The notes below the pieces were generated by a model. It worked only from the letters and a program-made list of their open reading frames with translations, had not been told where the DNA came from and did not search any database. From Toxoplasma gondii ME49 (taxonomy: Eukaryota > Apicomplexa > Conoidasida > Eucoccidiorida > Sarcocystidae), in contig NC_031480.1 in assembly GCF_000006565.2 (NCBI RefSeq), positions 1,318,144 through 1,382,143 on the forward strand: a stretch of 64,000 nt of DNA. The letters run 5' to 3'. Of this stretch, positions 12,806 through 23,105 are shown one piece after another. The position numbers and the translations under genes were made by a program. Position 1 is the stretch's first letter. Each line of letters opens with the position of its first letter.

Positions 12806-15800
12806 TCATAGATCATCCGCACGGGCAGGTTGACCAGATGCGCCGCCACGCGTGATGTTTTGGTCGCGTCCTCTCCATGGACTCGGTAAAAGGGGATTTG
12901 TGTTGGGAGTAGGCTCAGGAATTCTCTGATAGTGGACGCCGTCTAAATTGTCACCATGGGAAAACGTAGAGTTCTTATTGTTGGTTCTGTCTGTCGTTCC
13001 CGATGACCATCCCAGAGGGGAGCTACTGTATGCGTCAATGGACGCTGCGAGCGCTGATGTTTGGTACAGGTGACTATTTTCTAGTGGAGAATGCACTGGC
13101 AACAGACCAGGGGACGGAAGCAGCCCTGCTGCAGCTGCCGCAGACACCGCCGCGTCGATGGTGTTTCCACACCACCCATACAGAGAAGCCGCGTCTGTAG
13201 ACCACGGCAGATTCGGATAGCATCGTAGATGCTCGGCCGATCCACCGCTTCCAGGCCACTCGTATAGGGCAGCGCCTGCTGAAAAATCAGGCCAGAATTC
13301 ACCAAGACCGCCACGAGCGCCTCCTGGTAGAAGAAAAGACCCTGCTGATGAAGAGGGTGGAAAATGATTAGTAGGGCACTCGTCCAAACTGACAAGTGGA
13401 GGACCAGGGAGAAGCGGCGTAGCCCACTGAAGGTTTGTATCGTCACATATCGTGTGATGCTGTCCATTACCATCGTCGCCGTAGTCGAAGTTGCTCCAGG
13501 CTTGGCTTGCGGGGTTGGATGTCTGGAAAGGGCATGCTGTTTGTCCCAAGGAAGCAGATTCGTCAGTGCCGCAGCTGGCACAGGAGCACACCCAACTAAG
13601 AAACCTTTCCGAAGTGCTTGAAGCGGCAGGACAATGTTCGTGCACAGATTCTTCATCTGTGCGGAGCGACGGAGAAACTGTCCTGCCTTCAGGGATAGAG
13701 TGCTCCTGTCGAGTGTGGCGTGGTTGCTCCGCCATTGAGTAATAATGGAGGGGGAAAGATGAGGCAGAAGAGGCAAAGAATGCAGCCATCGACTCACCAG
13801 GATCCGCACCTTGTGTGGTAGCGTGAAGTTCGACAAATGCATCACCGTCAGCTACCCCAGGAGGGGGAGGAGGAGGCGGAGGCGGAGGTGGTGGAGGACA
13901 GGGGGGAGGCGGAGGAGGGAAAGCAAAAAGGTGAGGGAAAGAAGGTGCAGGAAAATGCAGCAGTCTTGGGTCACCTTGCTGGGAATTTAAAGTGGAGTTA
14001 CGACGGCGTCTTCTTCTTCTGCGCCGCCTTTTTCGACTGCGCCTCTTCGGGCGCTGTGTTTCGGTACCCTCATTCAGCTCCGCACCTTTCGTCCCTGTCA
14101 ACTCAGTGTTGTTGAGTTCATTCTGATTTCCGGTGTCTACCAGCCGCATGCTGCCGTTGGAGTTCTTCAGAGAGACAGTCTGTATGGGAGAGCTCGGAGA
14201 GGCTCTTGGTGAGGCAGGAGATCTTCCCAAAGACAAAGACGTAACGGTGGATCGCTTAGTACTAAAGGACGAGTATATGGCTGCCGTTTCTGTGGCCTTT
14301 TCAACTGATGCAAGCTTCATAGAACTCTGCAAGGAACACGTTGTACGCTCTGGGTTAGTGGTTCGACGTTCACTGTAGATCTCCTGTGCTACGCAGCGTT
14401 GGGGGTGTCTGTCCCTGCGTCCGCTCTCTTCCTCTCCATCGGTTTCGCTATCACCTTCTGTTTCAGACGTTCCTTCCGATTCGCCTGCCCTGAAGTTCTC
14501 GACTGGGCCACTGTTATGCATTTTACCCGTATCGTGTGTCTTCTGTGTCGAGCACTGTTTCGTTTCCCCTGCCGGATCGGCGACAACTTCGGACCGAACG
14601 TCATATAGCATGCCTTCGTCTTCTGTCACGCACTCACGCGCCGTCTGCGCATATAAGGGAAGACTGTCAGTGCCTCCGCTATGACAGCAGCTCGTACTTG
14701 AAATTTGCTGACGTTGGTTATTCTCACAACCAGGAGTTATTCCGCTGACGGGCATGTGACCAGTCACTCGCTGCTCCCACTTTGTTCGGGCCTCTTTGAT
14801 GCTGTCGGACGTCAGGATCTCACGGTACACGTAAGTGTCTTGGGTTGCACTTTCGCTTTTCCTCTTGTATGCTGGCAACCCTGGATCCATCTTTTGCGCA
14901 ATTTTTTTGTGAGGCTTCAGCATTGTCTGCTGTCCCACGGTGCGCCACCAGCGCTGCAGTATGGAGGCCGCCAATAGTCGGCGCCTCGCTGCAGTTCTCA
15001 GTCTTGATAAGGCAAAGATTACCAAGCAGCAGCGCCTCAATTTGAACCACGCTAGGACTTTTTGCGTGGCCACCCAAATTACGTCCGCAGGGAAGCCATC
15101 TAAAACAGGATCGTCCAATGGTGGGCCAGTCATGGTTTTCTGCGTTTGACTCTCTGGTACCGTATGGCCTGTCCTAGAAATCTGACGTAATTTTTGTTGG
15201 ATTAGAGTAAGCAAAGGCTTCGCTTCCCTTTTGAAAAAAACGGTGTGTTTGCCAACCACAAAAAGAGATCGGAAAACTCGAACTGAAGAATTCCTTGAGT
15301 CTGTGGCTTCGAGAGCATACCCTGCATCAGCTAGCGGGAGCGGTTGACTCTGACCTTGTTTCGCTATTGCTACTCGCCGAACTGTTTCCGCGCAGTACAG
15401 CATTGCCAGGATGGAAACTGACTTCGGCAGCGCAGATAGCAAGGAAACATTCGTTTGAGCACGACCCACATGGCTTGATTCTGGACACGATTTCCCGCCG
15501 TCAGCGCGACCCCTATCAGAACCGTCAGCAGGCCGAAGAAGCAAAGCACACGCCAATAAAAGTGCGCGAAGGGGGATATGGATAGGTGGAAGCATTGCTT
15601 CTAGTTCAACGTGCCTGTATAAGGCAGGCTGGAGGTAGCAAACGTGCTGCAAGAGAAGCGTCGACCAGTCAGTATCTATCTTCCTTGATTCACTCGGTGG
15701 CAGCTCTGGGAGGGGAAGACAGCAGATGAACGTCGGACGGCATATGTCCGAGGCCAAAAACGTTGTCAAGCTACAGACTGAGGCAATCGTGCTCGGAGCT

Positions 15801-18800
15801 GTAGGCCACTTACAGACAGCCATCTGAGACGCACACTTATCCACAGCTGCTGCCGTACTGCAGCAAGAACGGACGGCAATATGGGGGCCGTTCGACATTT
15901 CGCCGAAGGGCATCGTTGCAGAGCTCGCGGTGTGGCGGCAACTTGGTGCTTTCTCCACAGTTGTATTCTGTGAAGCCTGTGGTAGACGCCGTTTACACCC
16001 AACGAGTATCCCCGCTGCGTTCTCCTCGCCACCGTTGGGAGGCCTACACACCCTTGAACCTATCCCGAGGCCTGCCAGTGTCTTCCCCAGACTTTCTGGT
16101 ATCACCCGTTCGGCGGAGATCAATCGCTGTAGAACTGGCGCCAGATGCGGACGCAGTCTTTCAAGCGTCCTAGCCGCGCGAAGTCTGTGCTTGGTGTTGA
16201 GGCAGAAGAATGCGTGCGCATTGTAACTAGCAACACGACCGCCAGCATGTTGAACCAAGAAAGCGAATCCTGGGTTGCCGCTCCGTGTCGAGGTGCCGGT
16301 AGTGCGTCCGTGAGGCGAAACGCTGCCCAACGCAACCGGAGATGCTTCGGTATGGGATGAAGTGGCACAACAAGACTCATCCACACCGCATGTAAGATTG
16401 GTTTCCCCTACGGGTTTTGCCGCATGTCTCTGAACCCTCTGCGGTGTTTTTCTGTGGGCTGTAGCTGCAGTCGGGGAAGTGAGCTGGTGACGCAACTGGG
16501 AAGCCCGCACCGCCGCTCGCTGTTTCGGTGGTTGAAATCCCACCACAGCAAGCGTCTTGGGACTGACAGCTTCTGACATGAATTGTTGCCTCTGAAGATG
16601 AAGCTGTTGGAGAGCTCTAACGCGTTCCACCAACAGGGTGTTCCTTTGGTCTTCCTGCTGGACGGGTACCAAGGCCACATCTTGCATAATGGCAAACAGT
16701 CCTGGAAGATGTGGGCAGGATTCAGCTGTAACTCCAGACAGCTCAGCAGAGAACCTCTTGGTATTCCCTTGTAATATTCCGCTTCTTACCTGGCACTCGG
16801 GGCCATCTCGAACTGACGGCAACACCGCACAGGAGGACGTCCTCCGCTCAGCAATACACTTTGACGTGGTGAGCCCTTCATTAACGCGTTTTTTCGAAAA
16901 AATATTGAATGTGGTTGCTGGAGTATCTTGAGAAAGCGTTTTGCTAAACCGATGGCTGCATGATATTTGGGGCGGAACGACTATTATCGGTTTTCTTTGG
17001 GTCCCCTCCAAAAGACGAATCGCAGAAACTAGCCTCGTCATCTCCGGGGGTAAGCTCGCTACACCCCATGTTGTCGGGCAGATTCTGCGTATACGAGAGC
17101 CGGTGTCAGTGGCTGTCCGCTGGTGTGTCTCTGGCGGAAGATTATGGCTCTCGGGAACGGCTGAATCCCAAGTCCAGGGCAAAACAGAGACGAAAAGGCC
17201 TTCACTCTGTAGTGCATCCAAATACCGATGTAGCAGAATCTCTTCCATAAGTTGCTGCATTTTATCTGCTGCGTAGTTGGTACAGAGCTGCTCCAGATCT
17301 CCAGCTTTGTCGTCTTTACCAGAATTGGTTTGATGTCCGAATGCCTCAACGAAGAGGATGCTTCTGCAGCAATGTGGTGGAAACGCAAGACGACCCTCCG
17401 CGTTGCAGCTACTGTGGCACTTGATTCCTTTTCTTGGTTGAAGAGGATCACTACAGAGAGCAGGGTGCTCAGAAAAAGGAGGACAGACCTGTGGTTCAGC
17501 AGGCGGGACTTCTGATCGAACCGCAGCAACCACTGAGTGTTCGTCCAGTGGATCAGTTTCCTGAGTAGGTGAATTAATGACTAAGGACAGGAACGCAACG
17601 ACAGCGCTGTACATAGAAACTCGCAAAGCCTCCAAGTGCTGGCGTGCTTCGGCAGCTTGAAAAGGGCGAGATAGGCTGAGGAAAGGGAGACTTGTCAAGC
17701 TGTCTTCAAGCACAGAAGCAGGTACCTCCAGGAGAGCTGCAGCTTGGTCAAGACTCTGAAAAGGAAAGACCTGTGGTGCACGGAGGGACACAAACCGGTA
17801 GCCTTGATGTTGGACATATTCTGTAATCGACAAAGGGATGCACCAGTAGATATCAGACGATATCCCTGACGAACGTTCAGCGCAGTACACACACTCTCAT
17901 TAGGGGGGCGATGCGAACTGTAACGCAAAAGACAGTGTTGACAGGATAACCCATATTCTTTGTGAATCATCATTGTGGAAGTGTCAGAGCGATGGTAAGG
18001 AGTGGCAAAATCTGTGATCTCAGGTGCAGCCACTATTTTCTCCACACTTACTTCGCAGCGCACATGAGGCTTCCTGAGGAGATGCATGCGTTCGGCGGAC
18101 TCTTGCAAGCGATGGGTCTTGGCATGCGAATCAGGGCGTGTGGCAAGGCTGTCGCAGAAATCAAGATCCTCTAACGTTTGAATGACCTGAAGGAGTCTGA
18201 ACACGTAGGACATTTCCTCCTGCGTGAAGCCGACAGTTTGGAGAGCCCACTGAACCATTGCTGAGCCACTTCTTGTTTCAGTTGTCCATTGGTCATCTTC
18301 ACTGTCTAGTGAATTATTTCTGTCACCGACCACGGTGTCAGAGGTAGTTAGCGGAGAAAGGCCTCCCAAGCTGTCGAGCAGAACTTTCCTCAACCAGTTC
18401 ACTTGCCTTACTTCATCGACCAAAAGTGGCGTTGTTGAGTCAGAGACAACAGGTCCGGCGGCCCCTCCAGCTCCCCTGTCTGACTCTGCTCCTTTTTTCT
18501 GACTTTCCATGATGTGGGACAGTAATTCGAAGATGTGGAAGCTTTTCCGTTCTCCAGCAAGCGGCCTCGCTAAACTTCCTGGTGCAAAGAGCACCGGATA
18601 CAGCCGCCAGCGAATCTTCTCTCTGTCATCTCGAAAGTCACCAGAAACATGTAATGGACCCACCGTCGAGATGCAGGGCATGCGCATTTCCATCATGAGG
18701 CAGCATCTCGTTGAAGATGAGTTGCTGGGGACAGGTGCGTGGAAAAAGGCCCGGATCAGGATGTTTAGAGCAGCAAGCTGATTGCATGCTCCTACAATTT

Positions 18801-20154
18801 CCTTCTGCAATTCCTCATTTAACTCAGAACCGGTTCGTTCTGCAGGTGATTTCACAGATCTCAAAGATGTGTTGCCTGCAGTGGGAGGCCTTCGCAATCG
18901 GACAGTTTCGTAGTACTTCCATACCGCGTATTTCATTGCGTGAGCACGAATAAATGTTTTACCACTGCCCAAAGGTCCCCCGATTACCAGTGACTCGACA
19001 GAGGCTGGAACAGCAACATTGATTGCATTATTCTTCTGCAGACGGCCAGGCGACTGGGGTGAAAGAAGATCAGACACTACGGTCGTCGGGTTTCCAATTC
19101 CATTCGTGGCTGGTCTCGCCGCAATTTCACAAAAATTATCTCGGGAGTGTTCAAGGATGACAGGTAATTGTGGCGATGGCTCAGTGTTTGAAATGGTTCC
19201 ATTAATGCTGCCTTCAAAAAACTGCTCCCACGAAATCGCGTCATTCCCCTTACAGTCATGTTCGGACTGCCATGAACACATACGGTTGAACAGGGCATCA
19301 ACCGGAGCAAACGGAGGAAGAAACGAACGATCCACGGCGCTGTGGCTCGACAAATTGGCGTCTATGGAGTGTTTCTCTTCTAGGGAAACAGAGGAGGAAA
19401 CCAAGGAAACACATCCGGTCGAGGTGGGTCCACTGGCGCTTGAGCTATTCCCAGGGTCGAGTTGCGGCAGAGTCGTGGAAGCCGAAGGAAACACAACGAG
19501 CGCTTTGCCTGTCCAGATGCTTATGAACGGAGGGTCGCAGCGTAGCCTCACCGGCAGCTTCTGCGTTTTGTCGCAGCTGCTCAGACCCGTAGGCCCACAC
19601 TTGGTATGAGGGGTGCTCATCCTCTGGATCTCCGGTCAGGGAGCCTAAAAATCCAATTGAGGATCACCAGTCAAACGTCTGCGAATGGTGGGAAAACGGA
19701 AACCACCAGGTGGATGTACCCTGTTATCTCTCCAGTATCATGGAGAAACGTCGAGGCTTCTGAGGCATGAAGCATGTTCTGGCCACTTCGTTGTGAACCA
19801 GTGAAGTTGTTGACGGCAGTTACTTCCAACTGAACGTCGACACCTGTAATGACGCTTTTTCTCACTCGTAGAACGCCACCAGCGGTAACCTCGGAGAGAC
19901 TACTTCAACATCCGACGGCGAAGCAGTGGGCCGAAGAAAGCATAATTCGGCTAGATATGGCAGCTACCTGATGGGGTCCATTCTCTGCGTGGCTGTTCCT
20001 GCTCGCACGTTTTACAACGCGGCAGCTGGCAGAGGCACCTCCTCGTAAGAGGAATTTTTTGTTTTAACTTCGTCTGCCGGATGCACAAAATATTCTTGCT
20101 TGCAGTTGCGTAGGCGCCTTGCAACCAGTTCGAAACCGTCCCTTTTGACTTCAT
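12806..20154 (-). CDS. Highly divergent myosin heavy chain with altered nucleotide pocket and long tail
   Basis: Model of four exons: 20154-19968, 19843-19720, 19576-18052 and 17755-12806, all phase-compatible, 2261 residues; the first two are less certain. Myosin landmarks occur in order. NMLHASEASTFLHD resembles the N-terminal HEPxVLxNL region, then FISIWTGKALVVFP (IYTYSGLFxVxVNP), GPLGSGKT (P-loop, normally GESGAGKT), SNSSSTRCC (switch I), GERKSFHIFELL, VFRLLQVIQTLEDLDF, VEAFGHQ (switch II, normally LDIFGFE), DLEQLCTNYAADKMQQ (relay), FICCLPLPE (RCIKPN), and SLFVVGKHTVFFKRE (converter, GxTKVFF). An IQ-like basic helix follows near residue 1510 (WFKLRRCCLVIFALSRL). The motor is about twice normal length because of insertions. 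The tail carries poly-Arg and poly-Pro blocks. Family assignment rests on motif order, not identity. Apicomplexans encode many myosin classes; I cannot assign a letter. Confidence 0.78.
13858..14050 (-). other. Poly-Arg followed by poly-Pro segment in the myosin tail
   Basis: Within the last myosin exon, a run of about ten Arg (reverse strand of about 13998-14050) is followed by a Pro-rich block interrupted by one Cys (about 13858-13915). Poly-Pro of this kind resembles formin FH1 or WASP-type profilin/SH3 ligands; the Arg run could be a nuclear or acidic-lipid targeting patch. Both functions are inference. Confidence 0.6.
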
Positions 20155-20910
20155 ATCAAAGAAGACACTATTGAGTGGGCTTGCAGATGCCTGAATAGCT
20201 ACACGCTCAGCTCAGAATGGCTTCACGTGAATAGTTGACACCTCTTCGAGCATCCTAGACTTGTGCAATGGCATTAAAGAATATCAATACCCGATCGTGA
20301 CCACAACCGGGCAATGCTCAAGAGTCTCGGTCACATTGGTGCCATTCAGGCACACTAAGTTGTTTTTTTTGGCGCTACAGACTTTCCCCGAAACTCCATG
20401 CGGGTTCGCTGGCACTCTCTCCGATTCGACGAAACGGTCACCTATGAGCAGTAGGCATTCGTTTCCCGGATGTAATCAGGCTACCTGCATTGCCTGTAGA
20501 TTTCTGATGATTAGGCCGCAAGTGAAACATAGCAGCATGACCACAACGCCACTTCGCGCAAGTCAGTCGTCACGCGCGATTTCTTACAACATTAAATTCC
20601 TCACGTACCTCTCACAAGTCCTCTATATCGTTCAATATCACGATGAGACGGCTCTTGGACACGCCACGTGTGACGGTTGAGACTGCATTAACGGTAACCT
20701 TGCCGCTGCAGACTGAACACCTCAATCGCTGTGCCAGCTCTAGTTTCTTCTCGTATGCAGCGTTGTGCGGCGCAGTTGTGCCCCGCATTTGAAACAGCAG
20801 AGAAAACAGGTAATCAAACGTCGTTAATGAGGCAGATCTGTGATGAAGATTGGATTCACCTGCAGTGCGCTGTTTCCCTCCGTCAAGTCCACCCAGAAAA
20901 CTCCACTAAG

Positions 20911-21708
20911 CTATACTATGCGGTTCCATAGTACAAAATGTCTCTGTAGGGGACATGCGACCAGTGAAGGTGGCCATTTCTTGACGCAACCAATACTGTC
21001 CGGCGGTGTAGTTTGTTTGACTGCGTAAGCTGTGCGCACGTCCGTGACGTCGTCTGGATGTTTAAGCAAGTCAGCCACTGGAGCATCGTGTCTGAGTGAT
21101 CATCGCGCGTTTTCAGAAAGCGGTCGCCATCAGGACCTACCCACGAATATGAGGAAGAAGCAATACATGCCCGCCGTGACACAGATGCAACACACAGCCA
21201 CCATCCAGTCGTGAGCAGCATTCGGCTTTCGTCCACTACTCCCTTGCACGGTGACACGAACAACTGGAATTTCAGCGAGATTGATTGTGTAATCATCTCT
21301 GAGACAGGATTACTCATAAGCTTTCTCTGGGGAGTATATACTACGAGTTGGACTACTGGTTTAGACCTTGAAGCACTTTGTTTACCGGATCCAAGTTCTA
21401 TTGTGTTAGCATGGTTTCTAGAACCCTCAGTATATCTATTTGTTTATTCCGGGCACACCTTGTCTTTTATCGGTATGCTCTAAATCTAAATTCATCTTAT
21501 AATTTTAGTTTCTTAGTTGCATTGACCTTTGTACTCCAAATAATTACAGATGTCACTCTAGCGTTTAGATCTTCACCAACCGGAAGCATATACCACTGCA
21601 TTTTATCCCTTTTAACATCTCGCGGAGCGACTGATGGTCCTCGGAAAACATCACAGCGGTGAACCACGTATATGTACTGGTGTACGCTCATAACGCAGTT
21701 CAAACGAC
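20911..21708 (-). CDS. Candidate exons of an unresolved membrane protein
   Basis: Three segments look coding but do not form a complete gene by eye. The first begins at 21708 after a strong acceptor (TTTTCCTTCTGCAG) and reads through VMSVHQYIYVVHRCDVFRG to about 21550. The second, about 21298-21141, reads DDYTINLAEIPVVRVTVQG, then a hydrophobic helix WMVAVCCICVTAGMYCFFLIFV, and ends at donor GTAGGT. The third, 21020-20911, continues in phase after acceptor TTACGCAG and stops at 20911. A further open piece beginning ATGCAGCACTATCTG lies near 21967. No family recognised. It may belong to the four-helix gene just upstream, whose frame stops at 21992, or be separate. Confidence 0.3.
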
Positions 21709-21827
21709 CTGCAGAAGGAAAACATGGAAACAAGTTTTATATCCAAATACAAAACGAAAACACACTTTCAATAAGAGAAACCATGGAGAAACAGTGTCTG
21801 CGTACCTTGGAAATTCTTACCCCGACC

Positions 21828-21844
21828 CCCCCCCCCCACCCCAT
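21828..21844 (+). repeat. Poly-C tract
   Basis: An almost unbroken run of C, read as G on the minus strand. It sits 3' of a minus-strand ATG and just before a GTAAGA donor-like site. Such tracts are length-variable and error-prone in assemblies. Confidence 0.8.
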
Positions 21845-21991
21845 CGCTACGTAGAAAGTGAACCAGTCACGTCACTGGTGCATACAGCAGACGGCGTTTC
21901 AGGTGGATGTTGACGGACAGAATTAAGGATACAGGGAAAGTGGAAAGGTCCAGATAGTGCTGCATGTCGTTAAGAGACTGTAAAGCGTGGT

Positions 21992-23105
21992 TTAAACAAG
22001 CCGGCGAATCTCGTCAAGTTGTGACGAAATTCGGCCGGCCAGACGGAATGAAACGGCCCCGCACAGTAAGGCAATGATAACGTGCAGGATGATGACACAA
22101 GCCGTACAATAATAGAATGAGACTGCTTTCCAGTTTTGGCATCCCACTTGCGTCTCCTGATCGACTTCGTGGAGGTTTGTGGTGGCCTCGATAAAAACAT
22201 AGATTCCCCAGCCGGCAGCGACAATGTCAACGAACGCCATGCTGAGGGTGACGACTGCTGCAATCGTCCAATACTGCTCTGTTCCCCATGTCTGACAAGA
22301 GAGGACGGAGAAGTAGAACAACATAATGAAAGCAACACCTGCGCGCAAGCATCACAGATATGAAGGGAAGCAAAGGCATACGCAGAATGGAAGAGTAGTT
22401 GTGTGAAGGCATGTGTAATACAAGTGACTGACGTAGCCCATGTGACTGCCGCAGAGTACCGCTACTTTGTGTGTTGCCACATGGAAGACATATGAGAGCA
22501 GACACACTCATATGAAATAAAAACGGAAACAATCAGAAACCACCGTAGCCTGGGACGCCGAAACACAGCCTAAAAAGATATGCTAGCGTAGGCCCCAAAA
22601 CTGCGGCAGTATCTGTGTCTTTTCTACAACTGCAAAACGCCAGAGGGATGCCGGACGGTCTTTACCAATCTACTATTCGACATACCTCCACATGCTGCGC
22701 AGTACGCTGAGTTGACCATGAGCATTTGACAGGACATGTCGGTAATGCTGGGAAACGCAAGGGTGAAGCATGAAGCAGCGAACAAGAAGAGATGTAGCGC
22801 TACGAGCGTTACCATCCAGTGCTTGACAGGATTGCTGATCAGAGGTGCAGGCCCCCCACCTGCAGGCTTCGACCACAGATATTTGAACATCATTTTGATA
22901 ATCAACAATCCACCATGAAGGCAGGACACAGCGCTCAAAAGCCTTCTCAGCACCTCATGTTTGTTGAGGGCCAGATCAAGCTCAGAGGGTTCAAATCAGG
23001 GCATTCGGCCCTGCGTTTCGTCAAGCGCTTTGTCGATACCCCATAGGGAACAAAACAAAACGACGAACCAAGGATCACATTTAGCTGAGTTTTAGTGTCT
23101 GTCAT
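21992..23105 (-). CDS. Four-helix membrane protein, function unknown
   Basis: The exon pair 22982-22686 and about 22329-21992 joins at donor GTATGT and acceptor GCGCAG with matching phase, giving CAACGG-VAFIML across the junction. Hydrophobic segments are VTLVALHLFLFAASCFTLAF, VAFIMLFYFSVLSC, AAVVTLSMAFVDIVAAGWGI and YYCTACVIILHVIIALLCGA, followed by a short amphipathic end and a stop at 21992. The exon at 22982 has no ATG near its start. A first exon 23105-about 23042 (ATG, then FCFVPYG before a GTATCG donor) would fit in phase but leaves an intron of only about 60 bp, so that part is weak. I do not recognise the family. It is polytopic with both ends probably on the same side. Confidence 0.5.
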
